A DNA stretch of 64,000 bases from Paragonimus skrjabini miyazakii (lineage: Eukaryota > Platyhelminthes > Trematoda > Plagiorchiida > Troglotrematidae): the NCBI GenBank assembly GCA_014338405.1, contig JTDE01000206.1:173217-237216 (forward strand). Reading direction: 5' to 3'. The position numbers were made by a program, and so were the translations under genes. The notes under the pieces were generated by a model. That model saw only the letters and a program-made list of their open reading frames with translations. It was not told where the DNA came from and ran no database searches. Positions 34,526 through 47,421 of this stretch are shown piece by piece. Every line of letters starts with the position of its first letter. Position 1 is the stretch's first letter.

Positions 34526-34973
34526 GCACATTTAGTTAGTAATGTTCATACATACTATGTTTGCCTATCAACGTACATCGTATCTGGCGATCTTTCGCGG
34601 CTTTCTTCCGAGGTTTTGGTCAATGACTGCCATCACATCATACGTGGTGTAGATGGTCTATTAGGATTCTCTTAGCTTCTCACGATCTGCCTTTTTGACG
34701 CCTTTGCTCATGCTGCCTGTAGAAGAAAAATCATTGAATTTGACTGTGACTAGCAATAGGAAAGTAATCTGTGATGAAGTAAGATTTCATCCTCCTAAAA
34801 TGGAGGTTTAAATAAATTTAAGAATATGAACTTCTAGTAAACCAGTCAAGGATCGGTGAAGTAATGAAGGACTCCTATCTTGACAGCCACGACTAGCAGG
34901 AATTTGATGAAGCTAATTCACTAATTTAATTCTGGTTGCTTCTTTCCTGGTTGCTATCACACCCCAATCTCAT
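34526..34973. other. No gene recognised
   Basis: Interval between the inverted PLE fragment and the next hammerhead repeat. No domain is recognised. Confidence 0.4.
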
Positions 34974-35108
34974 GAGGATATGCCCTGCTGACATGCTCTA
35001 ATGAGAGCGGAACCCGAGTCTAGTACTTCTGCCGTTCAAAACGGGCCAACTGGAAAGTCTGTAAGAATACGACTGCTGCGATCAATTGTGGGCGATGTTC
35101 ACTCTATA
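34974..35108 (+). repeat. Hammerhead-bearing repeat, + strand copy with longer 3' flank
   Basis: In + orientation: GAGGATATGCC, a degenerate hammerhead (34981-35026), GCCAACTGGAAAGTCTGTA, GACTGCTGCGATCAATTGTG and GGCGATGTTCACTCTATATG. The ribozyme has CTGACAT for CTGACGA and GGAA for GAAA, so it should be inactive; stem II GCTC/GAGC and the cleavage GTC remain. After the tail comes a flank (CCCCTACTACTCATC) shared with 2821-2866, and about 180 bases later segment S in the same orientation. Confidence 0.8.
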
Positions 35109-35289
35109 TGAAAATCAAGATCCCCTACTACTCATCGGTTAGAATGTTAGTGATCGAAAACATGATGAATGGACAATTTTATGGGTTTTATGTAGTTGGG
35201 AACACAAACCGCAGCGAAGCAGTGTTGATCCTGAATCCAACCAAATTGTCCCTTCATTATTTTTTTACCGACAGCATTCTCATTTTTAC

Positions 35290-35372
35290 TTAATTTTATA
35301 TAATTGTATCAGCCAAGGGGGAAATTTTATGGAAAACGGTCTGTTCTTTGAAACTGTTTTCTCTACAGTCTG
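35290..35372 (+). repeat. PLE tail segment 'S', + strand copy
   Basis: TTTTATATAATTGTATCAGCC, GGAAAACGGTCTGTTCTTTG and AAACTGTTTT align with the minus strand of 32481-32604. It follows the + strand hammerhead repeat, the same relative order as at 32.5-32.8 kb. Confidence 0.65.
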
Positions 35373-37571
35373 TACTTATCATGAGCTAGACAATAGCAGC
35401 TGACATGTTGTCAAAGTAATCTACATTGTTCATGATGAATACCATGGCCAGTTATCGGAACCGACTAGATTTCAACAAATATGTTGTTGAACACTTCCTG
35501 GATGCACTCACAAAATGTGAGACAGTGCAAAGGTTTTAAAGTAGTTATTTAGTATTTAGCCTGGGGGGTCGTTATTCAACTTGCACCTTAGTATGATTTC
35601 TAGCAGCATCTTTGTTGTGAAAAATATAGAGAGACGAGGAAAATAGTTTCATTATTAATTCAGTGATCTAAAAAAGATTTCTCATTATTTGCTGCTTGCT
35701 ATTTAACGTCCATTCTGCTAAGCTGTGCATCCCAGATTCTGTAACAAACTTTCACTTTTACTCGCAAGTTCTACTTTGCTGATAACCCTATCCTATAAAC
35801 AGATCGATAGATGAAACTTCTTTCAATATGTTAAATGTCAGGACTGTTGGATATGAGCTAACAGCTGTTGGTGTTTCTTTTCAGTTTTGCAATTCTGCTT
35901 TCATTGTCAAACAATCTTCAAAGGAAAAGGTAACGGTCGAAGAGAATTCTGTATTGAAAGAATACATGGATCGGTGCAAAATATTGGAGTGTCCTTAGTG
36001 GGCATTTAACCTTTCGGGAAAAAAAGCTTACCATTCTGTTCATGGAGCATATTGACATTCAGTGTTTTACTTGGATTTCGGTTACAGAGCTTACCCACGA
36101 GTTCGGCAGGTTGCCTTCCAAACTGTAAAGGATTAGCGTGAGCTGTTTATCATATCTATACTGCAACCAACCTCTGACAGCTTGGCGATGCAGCAGCTGT
36201 ACACCGGTAGTTTTCAGTATTAAAAGTGTTCCTCTAAAATGCCATCCACTGATCAAAAACTAATTGCACACCTGACGCCTCTGACTGATAGTTTTCATTT
36301 CTAATCGACCTCATTTTTAACGTCTTTTTCGCTTGGCCTACCCTCTAACGACACTAGCCATTACGTAGATACGTTCCTATTCGAGTTGACTTTTGCGAGT
36401 GTCTTCGATAGATTTTGACTTGCATGCGGAGCAGGGTACACATAACAGTTCGTTCCTAATCAAGTCCATGAAGGGTTGCCGTGTTGTTTGTAAATTGAAT
36501 TTTATCGACAATTCAAGCATGGTTCGACATGTTAGGAGAGATTCACAAGCTTGTCGATCTAGAGTGCCAATAAACAAAGATTTACGACCTACAAGAACAT
36601 GGATGATTGAGGGCAGAAACGCTTGAAATGTTTAATCATAGTGTTTGTTACATGTTATTACCCTCCAAGAGCGCTCAAGTGTGATTTATCTTTTGAAGTT
36701 TGGTTACTCATGGAAGAGGGTTTCAGAAAAAAACCTACGAATCGAACGCCTACGTTTGTTATAATCATTTCCCCAATACTACAAAACAGACGCTTGAGCG
36801 CATTCCTATTTGTGTCTCATAGGCAATCAAATGAAGTAATGAAGTATTTACTACAGAGGTCTGCTTACCCCAACTTATACTAGGCGATCTCGTAGACTAA
36901 GTTCATTTCAAAATCGTCATCTTCTTACAGGCATTAGTAGAAATTACTTCTGCTGTACTTCAAAGCACTTGAATTTCTTTATGTTTGGCCAAAACTACGT
37001 TCACATATCATATGCTTTGTTCGTTTGTTCTTCGGCGGGAAACGTGATACAGTCAAGAATAATCAGACTACAGACGTCAGTGAATTCAGTTCTTCCGCAC
37101 ATTCTAACACTTGGGTGGGTGCTGTCTAGTCCTCATTAATCAATTTCTGTCTCTTGTCACTGCCTCGTCCGAATGGCTTAGCACCTTAGCTGGTGTTTTC
37201 CGGATTACCTCGTGCAAGTAAAAAATGCGTACATTAAAACGATGAACATAGTTACGCGGCGTTTGTCGCAATTCTCTGCAAGTTTGAAAAATCACACAAC
37301 TTCAGATTAATATAACGTTAACTGAAAGTAATTCAGACTACAAATGAATCACCAATGATTGAGTAGATTAATATATCAGCTTGGTAAAGTCATTTTTGTA
37401 ATGTCGAACACGCGACTAAATAGTGTTATTTTATGACTATTTCTCTAGAACAACATTAGAAATCATTGAGTTGTCTGAATTATCATTACGGGCTAGACAA
37501 GGAAATGCTTACAATGAAACAAAATATGCCCAATGGGTTTGGATTCCATTTCGAAAATTACACGTTGTTGC
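35373..37571. other. No gene recognised
   Basis: AT-rich. Open frames at 36377-36626 on both strands and at 36623-36883 show no domain. Confidence 0.5.
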
Positions 37572-37690
37572 ATTAGTTAAATGAGACTGAACTGTAAAAA
37601 GTCAAGGCTTCGGCTGGTGTCAAACTAGTGACAGAAACAACATGCCCAAACGCTGCAAGCGCCTTGCCAGTTGGGCTGCGAAGATTCGCC
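37572..37690 (-). repeat. tRNA-derived SINE, minus-strand copy
   Basis: On the minus strand: CAGCCCAACTGGCAAGG, GCGTTTGGGCATGTTGTTTC, CCGAAGCCTTGACTTTTTAC, AGTCTCATTTAAC. It matches the + strand copy at 37780-37925 block for block. Its A- and B-box regions are more decayed than those of the other copy. Confidence 0.72.
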
Positions 37691-37779
37691 AGGAACTCGG
37701 AAATCTCATGTTTTGACTCGGTTAACCACACGTCCCACTGTCTCATATGGAATTCACCAAATGATCCAGGAGATTTCAG

Positions 37780-37925
37780 TTCTTCGCGTAGCTTTCTAGC
37801 TCAGCTGGTAGGGTGCTTACTGCGTTTGGGCATGTTGTTTCTTTCATTGATTCGATTCTATCCGAAGCCTTGGCCTTTCACAGTTTGGTCTCGTCTAAAT
37901 AATCAAATCTGCCAAACTCTTCATT
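37780..37925 (+). repeat. tRNA-derived SINE, plus-strand copy
   Basis: A tRNA-like head with TAGCTCAGCTGG, then GCGTTTGGGCATGTTGTTTC, GATTCGATTCT, CCGAAGCCTTGGCCTTTCAC and GGTCTCGTCTAAATAATC. The A-box is a perfect match to TRGCNNAGYNGG. The body after the B-box is unrelated to tRNA, as in a SINE. No hammerhead is present, so this is a different family from the repeats above. Confidence 0.72.
37797..37859 (+). promoter_or_regulatory. RNA polymerase III A- and B-box of the SINE
   Basis: A-box TAGCTCAGCTGG at 37797-37808. B-box GATTCGATTCT at 37849-37859, two changes from consensus. The spacing is slightly longer than in a tRNA gene, and the cloverleaf does not fold cleanly, so a functional tRNA is unlikely. 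Confidence 0.6.
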
Positions 37926-40900
37926 AGTTGTTATTTTAGACGTGAGGTACACTACGGTGTACGTTTGAAAACACTGTCATTCAACCTGTTTTGGGCGAAA
38001 TGATTTCTCCCGATGCGCTGTCCAGTATTTGATTAATGACGTTGGCTCACATCAAGACTTCGGTAACTTATGACTTAACCCATAGAAATAGTACGCTTTT
38101 TTGAGTCACAGTGTGATAGTGACTGTCACAATGGTGGGCATCGAAAAATCTCAGTCAAGGGAAGGGCATACAAATAAACACGAGTCAGATGAACGTTTGG
38201 CTAGGCCTGTTGATTAAATCAGTAAATAGGGAAATGAGGCGTTGGCGTGGCGCGATAATTCACTAACCCTAATGAAACAGCCACAGTAATTATACGATCT
38301 ATATAGTTTGGTTGATACTGTTGACTATGAACGACTTCAGGTAACATTGGACTTGTAATAAGAAATGGTCTTATCCTACAATTAAAGCGTGATTATCTGA
38401 TGTTGACGAAGTGCATCTTCAAACAGGCTCGATTACACATTCGTAATTCAGCAAAAATGGCAGATATTTTATCGCTAGAGATTGAGTAAATAATCTGCAC
38501 CTCCACGGCGCCAACTTATGCGTTCATAATGCAATCCAATCCAGTGAAGAACGTCTTGCTGTATGTGTCACGTAAGCAATATGTACGCTATGAATCTTGC
38601 AGCAGATTTACCTGATTAATGATTGCGAAACCACAAGTGAACAAGCCCTGAAGGCTCAATATTCTACCATATTTGTTGGTTCTACTACGCAAGATTGGTA
38701 ATTCAGACCGAAGAAACCTAACAGCGCACGGCAGATAGGTCTTCTCTCAAATGGTCAAGTTCTGTAAATGAAGCAGGGGTCCAACTGAACCTATCAGGCG
38801 CGTATGACAATCAGCACGAAGCTCCTGTCACAAACGATAATAATTCTGAAAATGAACTTGGATTCTTGATGACATCTTACTATGGCTTTCAAACTGGAAC
38901 ATTGGAAGAGAAAGCTGGATTTAACGCAGATTAACACTGCTGACTTCACACTGTGACAAGATTACGTTGTTAAAATCAATCATTTTTCGTGTTTCATACA
39001 TGACCTGGAAATATCAACTTGAGATTATTCATACAACTGAGATTCCAGACTATTTTACGCATTGATTGTAGTGAACCATCTCAAACGTGTAAAAAAGGAC
39101 GTGATGTACCCCGTTCTGATGTGGTCTTATGTTTAAATAGTGAAACCAGCAAGCACGATGAAACCGGATGAGCAGAATTATATTTATAAACATAGTCAAA
39201 ACAAAAACTAACGGGACGGCAATCAATCATTTTCGATTAATATGATATAAAGTGTAATTGGGTAAGCAAGATGAGAGGATTGAACACTTTTTGTAGTGGA
39301 TGTGTTGTGACTATGATGAGAATAATGCTTGAATTGTAGATTGCTGTCATGGTACGAGCAAACAACACAAAGCGGACTTTCAAATGTTTATCACTCAGCG
39401 TGCAGCGGCAAACGTAACATTAGTTCCGTATTGAAAATATCAAATTTACCACCACGAATATACGTATTGATTATACTTCTATTAAAAAAGTAACTTAGAA
39501 TTTCCCCAGTTTTCTCTTTCTGCAACTTTCCCATCAGATATGGCGTAATAGCAATGGTTACTTCTAAAATTTAACTGACACACAGCAATAGTAAATGAGA
39601 AAACGACCATAGTTAATAACAAAGTGAAAGAATTAGGCTTATTACACAAGACCAAATATGAGAATCAACAAAGAAATCACACTGAGTTTTGAACCAGATA
39701 AAGACAACGTCTGCAACACAACGCGCATCTTTGCGGTTTCAAGCGACTCCAAGGATTACTTGTTTTTACATTGCATAATACTTGAACACACGGCGACAAC
39801 ATCCACATCTCACGAATCAACTGCATGCTATTTTACCACGTTTGCAAGTGGAAGATTTATGCAGCACATGGTTTTCAGCTAGAGAGGTGAGCACCTCGAA
39901 ACCAGTTGGAAGCTGCTCTCAGATTCCTTCGGTAAAACGTTGACTGGGTACTCTTACTTTGCGCCGGTGGGCTGTATGCTTTCGTCTCCAGCATAATGTA
40001 CTAAACGGTGCGTTGCGTCCTTACTATGTAGCCAACTGTCTAGTTTTGCAGAGTATCAAAATCTGAACGGACAAGTTTGTGATGCTCACAATCAAAATAT
40101 TACTTTCAAGTCTATTCTCTGTTTATCCGCACCTGTTGCCTGATGCGTACAAGCACCTTCAAGTTCAGTAGCATTTCTCTCCTGTGCACCAATTTGTTAC
40201 GTTTTAACATCTAGCAAAACGGGAACGTGGTATTAATTAAATCACACCTGGCCTTGGAACTCACAAATTTTCGGGAACTTAGTGCACTAACTTATCGGTT
40301 CAATCATGACGGTACTTGTGCTTCCAATATTCTACTAGATATAACTTGCATCCGTAGCAGACCAGTGAATTATTCACTCCGTTGGCCAATTTACTCATTG
40401 GGGGAACGACTGACCCCGGGGGATGAACTCGTTTGAGTTGCCTGAGTAGGATTCAGTTTCATATCACCCTGTTGAGCTGCCGCGCATGATGAGCACTGGG
40501 TTACCAGCTATGAAACCCAGGCCATAGATAACTGAAATGAAGAGCAATTCCTTTCAAGGTCAAGCAATTTCGATTGAGGCTTACAAAATCCATACAAAAA
40601 ATCATACAAAAACCAAATGATCTCAACTAAGTTCGCCTTTTCAACCGCTCTCGGGGAACAGAAAAGGTCAGAAGAACTTTCTGAATACAACTACACCCAT
40701 TTGTGTATGATGTTCAACGCTTTATTTATCAAGTCTTCTACTAGTTAGCAGTGACAAACAAAAACACATCAAGGCGTAAACCAAACAGACCTTGTCCACA
40801 CACTACTTCGAGTTTACTGTGATCAATAAAAACACAGAAGAGATTGGCCACTTCATGTTTCGATTAACACTCAACTATGAGCTTTACTAGATGTTCACCA

Positions 40901-43900
40901 TAGCTTTCACAGACTTCAGCTGATTTGTATATCCATCGTTGAAGACGATGATGGGTGGGCCGATACACAACCACGTACACATGACAAGACGGTCGTCGTT
41001 GACATTACTTTAATTGTGCCGCCTACATATGGTCAGTTTACTATGTATACATCAACCTGAGTCAGCGTCACATGGACGTGCTTACCTGAAGTCCGTTTTG
41101 AAGTGCTGCTTTACAAAAATAAACATGCAAGTATACTTTTCTGCTGAAGTTAAAGATCACACGCGGATATGGTCAGAAATTACGTGATTTCCGAAAATTG
41201 AAGTGATTAAAACAATACAACATGCCGCAAAAATCACAACGATACGTGATAAGGCAACACTGCATCTCAGTGTAACAGTTTAACGATAAAATGAACAACG
41301 ACTGAACGTGGATAACACACTCGGTATTCCAAGCTTAAGCATGCGTTAACTGAAGTATTCTTCTTGTGGCCGATGCAGCCTAACGTGTGGCCGAATAAAG
41401 AATGTAAGTAGCCGACTGGTATGTAAATGAAAATTGGATGGAGGACAGTTTGTAGTTTTCACTTTCAGTATTGAAAACTGCTTTTTACGAAAATGAAACA
41501 GGATTAAACAACGTACGCAGATAATAATAACCCGATAAAACACAGCGTATTTTTAAAGTTAACTGGTGGGAAACAGCGTACTGAGAAGGAACTAGTTATT
41601 TACTAATGACGATGAGCATGTTTATAGTTAGGTAAGTCGCGCTACTTACAAGATGCAAATGAATCTACAAACTATGACATTACAGACAACCTTTTCAATA
41701 ACATGCCCTCAAGGAACTTATTAATGTGGATTATTTTACTCTGTACTAAGACTAATATGCAAGTGTACCAAAACATATTCAAACATGGCTTTTGACGATT
41801 CCACGCTTCTCACACGTGCCCAATGAGCATGTCGGTACAGAAAGTGGTTCGGAAAAATAACTTACTCCCCGAAAAAAAAATAATGTATGACAGAGTTGTT
41901 ATTATCCAGAGGTCTGAAAGGCTTCAAGGGTGCATGCGATATCATGCTTAATTGTATCACCGTCAGAAGAAATTGTAGCGTCAGTTAATGACGCTTATCA
42001 ATTTGACAATATTTTTTTGCATTAACAGATGTCTAAGATTAATTATGTTAAAATAAAATTTGCAGGACCCGAAATCGTATAATCTTGCAACATCGGCTGA
42101 GGTCGAAGGACGCCTACACTCAAATGTCTGCACTATGACCGGTTTACTCCAGACCCATTGTAGTGTAACCTGGCCTATGCGATTAATACTATACTACACT
42201 ATATTTTCACCAACTTCCAGGCGTGTTTGTCAAAAATTGCACGATTACTTCTTGTCAGAAGCCTTCTTTTTCCCTTTCACTGTTCAATCAACCGGACCCA
42301 CTAGGTTTCTAGAAATCTATAACGTTACATATTTTTCACATTTTTGAAATTTATGAGTAAGATGGCAAGAAACCAAAAGTGGAGACGTTGCCAAAACTTT
42401 CTGTAACTTTACTTCAGAACACACCATTGTGGATAGGCAGTGTATACCACCGATTAATGATTTATGTTGTCCGAAAATACAACTTAGGAAAGCAGTGAGT
42501 ACACTGGCTTCTAACTTTGACTTTTTAAGTTGCATTCCGCAATGGATTTCGTTTTTTCAAGTTCATAGCCCGTGGTCACAAGACAAGTGGCCGAGGGAGT
42601 AATAGCTTCGGCACGTACCGCGCTGCTGTTTGACATACCAGCCAGCCTCACTTAAAAATCTAAACTTGGATGAAAGCTGAAACATTATATCGGTTTCGTG
42701 AACAACGCAGAATAATATTACTGTAGTTCTATACCTCAATACTAAATTTGTTTCCGATGGATTAATGTGTACTATGAAATCGCTCCTAGTAATTAGAGAT
42801 AATCCACCTAACGATACGTAGTCAAAATTAAGGTGACCTGTTAACAAGCACCCCAAACCCACTTCTTTGAAGTGACTACTCAAAATCTCAGCAATTTTAT
42901 AACAAGAAAAGTGAAAAACAAACATTGATAAGTCCAACACACATATGTACATATATCAGGACAACTAAACAGTGTGTGAACAAATCAATAAGGTTTTGGG
43001 TGTACGTGACTCTTATTATGTCACTTATGGAGTTTATAATGAACGGAGCCAGCCAAAAGTCAACTAAAGTCTGTTCTCACAGTTTCGACTTTGATGAGTT
43101 GAAACTACATACGTTGACTAATAAATCTGTGAAAGTACTCTGATTAAAAGGTGTAAAAAATTGTGAAAGACAATAGGTGGCGTAGGAAATCGCTTTTATG
43201 AAGTTTGTATCTGCACACATCGATTTAGAAGCAGGAAATAAGTAGAAAGGCAACTGTCTCCACGGGGTTCTGGCGCCTATTCTATTCCGCTTCCCATGTG
43301 CCCTGACGTCTCCCTACAAAATATGGCATATTCATGAGCAGTTTCCTAGTCTAGCGCCTACCGTTGAGAACCCGTACACACGTTCTCAGGAGAGTAAACG
43401 ATAGAAAAAAACTTGGGAATCGGCGCCTAACTATGTCCGAATAAATCAGCCGTGCCTACAGTTGACAGTGCTGAGAAAAACTAACCAAAACACACCTGGT
43501 TCCATGAAAGTATGTGCGTGTTAACCTTAGTACCATCAGGTTAAAACAGCGACTACATGCAAGCAATTGTTTTTTTTAACAAATACAGTGCCTAGAAGTT
43601 TAGTTATGGTTCAACATCCTATCAAGATAACGAAGTGTATTGATAAAAACCCACACACTGTGCCCCCAAGAATTAACCATAATAACCTTACGCAATAAAA
43701 AAACAGGCATAATAACTGCCAGTATTACAATAGATTGGTTCAGAAATGCTAAGAGGTTGTTGTTCCTGTCGTTGACATAAGCTTTGAAAATTGCTACCGG
43801 TTTAGTTCCCAAAGAATATCAAAAAATAATTTCCACCTTATTTGTTTTTCAAATATTATAAACTGCATATATGCCCAACAATTGGTGGAGGTTTGTAAAT

Positions 43901-44064
43901 TACTTTCAAACAGTAACAAGCGATGTCGACGACAGTTCCGGTTCATTTTTGTTGTCAAGGGATGCCTCGTGTACATCCGAACTCCTGTCCCAGTTCTCAT
44001 CACTCAAAAACCCATAACGTAGAAATAACCACCACTGATATAGAGGGTGAGAAGAGTAAGTTAC
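37926..44064. other. No gene recognised
   Basis: AT-rich, no transposon domains seen. The open minus-strand frames at 42563-42952 and 43600-44003 have no recognised domain. A slightly GC-richer patch at 43255-43440 has two GGCGCCTA sites but no clear identity. Confidence 0.45.
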
Positions 44065-44215
44065 CTGGACCAAAAACTGGATAGTTGGTTAATAGTTGAA
44101 AAACTGTGTCCTCAAAATGTTGTGAACTGGTTACACAGGGACTGTACAAAACAAGAAGATAGGAAGACTCTTTAGACTCAAATATTTCACAGTTAAACAA
44201 CAAGCTAAATTTTAG
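44065..44215 (-). CDS. Candidate exon, unknown protein
   Basis: The minus strand has an acceptor GGTGAATTGCAG, a single open frame LKFSLLFNCEIFESKESSYL then LVLYSPCVTSSQHFEDTVFQ and LLTNYPVFGP, and a donor GTAACT. It is 151 bases, ending after the first base of a codon. A second pyrimidine-rich acceptor CACCCTCTATATCAG follows after only 30 bases. Beyond it one frame reads WWLFLRYGFLSDENWDRSSD, VHEASLDNKNEPELSST to a TGA, but that frame needs one more base than this exon provides. The family is not recognised. Confidence 0.3.
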
Positions 44216-47200
44216 CTGCAATTCACCAGTAACAGTTTGTCGTTTCCGGTTTTATAAAACCAACTAGTTTCTGTGAATAAGAGGTATTATGTGGTCGCCG
44301 TTAGAACATAGACCAAAGTCATATATATGACAGGGAAACCCCAGCAGTCACTGATTAACAATTTTGTCACCGTAGATAACTTCCAGTTTCGACCGAAAGT
44401 CAAATAGCCATAAATGTTGTAATGTCGTGCTGTAGTTATTTTGGATGCCACGACCCAAACGATAGTTCACCTTAGAGACTATTAAAGCCTTTTTAGGTAA
44501 CAAAGATATAAGTACATGTAAAATTCAAATGCACACGGCGCACCAAAATAAAAAACAACCTGGTAGTGGAAAAGCTGCACGGCTGTCAAAATAACACAAC
44601 TCGTGAATCCATCTGATGGCTACAATTAGTAGCGCTTGCAAAGAACGTGTTATCCGATCCCATTAATAAGGGCATTTCATTTATATTCCAAAACATACAT
44701 GAGGCACTTAACTATTTTGTTACGGCAGCTCTTCGCATATTTTTGCGGAGATGTCTAGTAATCAATTGTTTTCCTAGCTTGGAATTTGTAAACGTGCTTT
44801 GACTCGCTCCAACGAGGTGATCAACGGCAGCGTTCTAACTATCAAGGTAAAATTATTCGATTTCTGTTTTATTGCTGGTGGTCTAGAGACAGTAGATTGC
44901 TTCGCATTCGTGTGTTCTGTCCAGTCATAATGCTTGAAAACGGGTGTATTCTAAGGGAAGGTGGTTGATTCTGCATCTCAGTGTGAAAGTTGCTGTTTGC
45001 CCGTGATTGCTGATGTACAATGGAATCAACCGCCAAATGACGAATCTTGAGTAGTACTATTCCGTTGATTTTGATTAGCCACAGCTTTTTTTAACAGTTA
45101 ATTTTAACTCGGGCATTTGTTTTGTATCACACCACACTAATTAACACCTTTGAATCTTAAGTTTTGGGTGAATATGCTTGGTAAAACCACGTGAGAGCAT
45201 AAAAATGGTGCACCGTCAAAGCAGTAAAAGTCGACTGAACCTAAACATGTGAGTGAAACGCACGATTCATCAATTATTATGTTTGAGTACTTTTTCAGAA
45301 CTAGCGAGTACGCTGCACGAATGAGTCAGTCACAGAGGGTGGTCATCGGCCAAATAGATTTATGATCGTGATAGATGAAAAAAAACCTGACCAAACAGTT
45401 TTTAATGATATAATACTGGGTCAAACAGTCTAACTCGAACAGCTTGACTGAACACAGTGTTCATATTCAGACGACCTTCGCTGGGTTGCTTGGCTGGAGA
45501 GTGGCCACTCGAACTACCTAATGAGGAAAGCTCTTTTGACCGATCGTACTTCACTATGCGCCAACCAACGTGGACGACGTTACCGAGTCAGTTTCTAAGT
45601 CTGTCTTAGTGTTTAACCAAAACAACTTGCCCCAAAGTGGTAAGTGTATAGGCAAATGTACGCAAACGAAATGTGGATTGACATTCTCTCTCTCCTATAA
45701 AATCGGAGAACCAATATTGTAGCGAATCGAATGCAAAGGTAAGTTATAGCACACTTTATGTTGATTAATTGTTTAAGCCTATTCTGTAATTATTCTGCAG
45801 TCTTATCACCCTCGAACAGGTTTCTTTCTAACATCTTGCACTCCTGGTGTATGTGGATTTCTACTCACAGTTCTAGCAGCAAATCACAGGAGACGATTTC
45901 TACAAGTTGCAGTTCAATGTCCAGCTTGGCTGTCAAACAAAATGCAAAGTCCCTATCTGTCAGGCAAGGCGCGAGCATTCGTTACTATTATAAAGACAAA
46001 AAACTGTTACAATATACGCGCCACCATTTTCAGTTTTTTTAAACACTTCTGCGTTGATAGTTACCGTTTACTCGTTCGCTTAAGAGAACATCTAAAAAGA
46101 AATTTCAGTTTTTTTATCTCCTCGTCGACCAAAAGCAAAGCGCGTTGAGATACTCAGAATGGAAAAAAATAAAAGCAGCCATTCTGAAAGAAGGATTTTT
46201 CTCATATTTATCACTGATGCCCACAGAGTGCATAAGGTAGGTTTAGGGGGCGTAGATGCCCCGTTTTGTAACAAAAATATGAGTTTCAAACATCTCAATT
46301 TAACCCGTAAACGTAGGACACTGAGTTCACTGAGAAGCCGATTTGTTCTGAGGTAATGTTAAGATACATAAACCGGAAAAATTATAATCAAAGTCTTCCG
46401 GATAGATCAGATAAGAAGTTTCCCAATAAATGTTCTTCCACAGTATAGCTGATTAATTTTTTGTACTTTTGCTACTGTTTAACTGAGTACATGCGTTGGC
46501 AAAAGTACCGTCTAATCTGGGTTTAATGTACTCCTTGAAATGCTGAAGTGCTGCTACTGGAAGGCTGTACGCAGATATTCAGCCGTTCCTCGAAAGGAAA
46601 GTGCGTACATTATGTTAACGCATACGTAATAATATTTGCGATTCGTCATATGCCACTACTGACACAGTAAGCCTCGAAAGCCTTTACAAACTACACTTTC
46701 CATTAAGCTGAATATGATGATATAGTGGTTATGAACGTCATCAGATGGCAGAGTGATAAATCTGTATTTTGTGACCAAATGTTTGTATAGAAAAATGGGT
46801 GAAAACAGGAAAACTGACGAGTCAGTTGTACTTCAAACCATGTTCCCATAATATATCGGGTAAAGCATGAAGTTGAATGTAGCCTATGGACTCACAGAAA
46901 AGAAAATCCCATCCAACTAACACTCAAATTTTTGTTCCTTCATTGCAGCCAGACATTCAGTTATAGAATGTGGTTATCTACAGTAAAAGCATGGTATAAA
47001 AATGTTATATTCATTCTCTGCTAGCCATCCGCCGTAAGAAACAAAGATGTCACCATTTGTAGTCTAGGGAATGAAAGCTAAGACTCGTAACGGAAAAGGA
47101 ATGACGCCGAGCTTTGTAAATATTTTGTCAACAAGAACTGTTTAAACTAGATATCATCGCTATGAGCTTAGACATCATTTACCCCTAGTCAGTGTGAGTG

Positions 47201-47421
47201 TACCGGTTAACTATCTGTTCATCAACTTATCAAGGCTGATTAAAAGCAGTCCCTCGATTGAAAAAATCTAGATAAAACTGTTGATTCTTAAGTACTGCGA
47301 ACCAATTCGGACTATGTAGTCGTTCTAGCAGTTGATCAAGAACCATCCAGTGCAAGGTGATCAGTGCAATTGTCATTTCGTCACCATATGGAATCGGTCA
47401 AAAATTGTTCAGTCGATATGC
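44216..47421. other. No gene recognised; one exon lead
   Basis: Besides the lead at 45869-45929 nothing is supported. Several open frames overlap on both strands at 45.8-46.4 kb without domains. Confidence 0.4.
45869..45929 (-). CDS. Candidate small exon, unknown protein
   Basis: The minus strand has an acceptor CATTTTGTTTGACAG and a donor GTGAGT framing 61 bases that encode KLDIELQLVEIVSCDLLLE. The frame is also open on both sides (TDRDFAFCLTA before; VEIHIHQECKMLERNLFEGD after one TGA). The opposite strand is open too, so the coding strand is uncertain. Confidence 0.18.

Noticed and set aside
42563..42952. 129-codon minus-strand open frame
   Set aside because: Hydrophobic but without a recognisable domain or signals. 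The tRNA-like GTGGCCGAGG on the opposite strand at about 42589 has no convincing cloverleaf or B-box.
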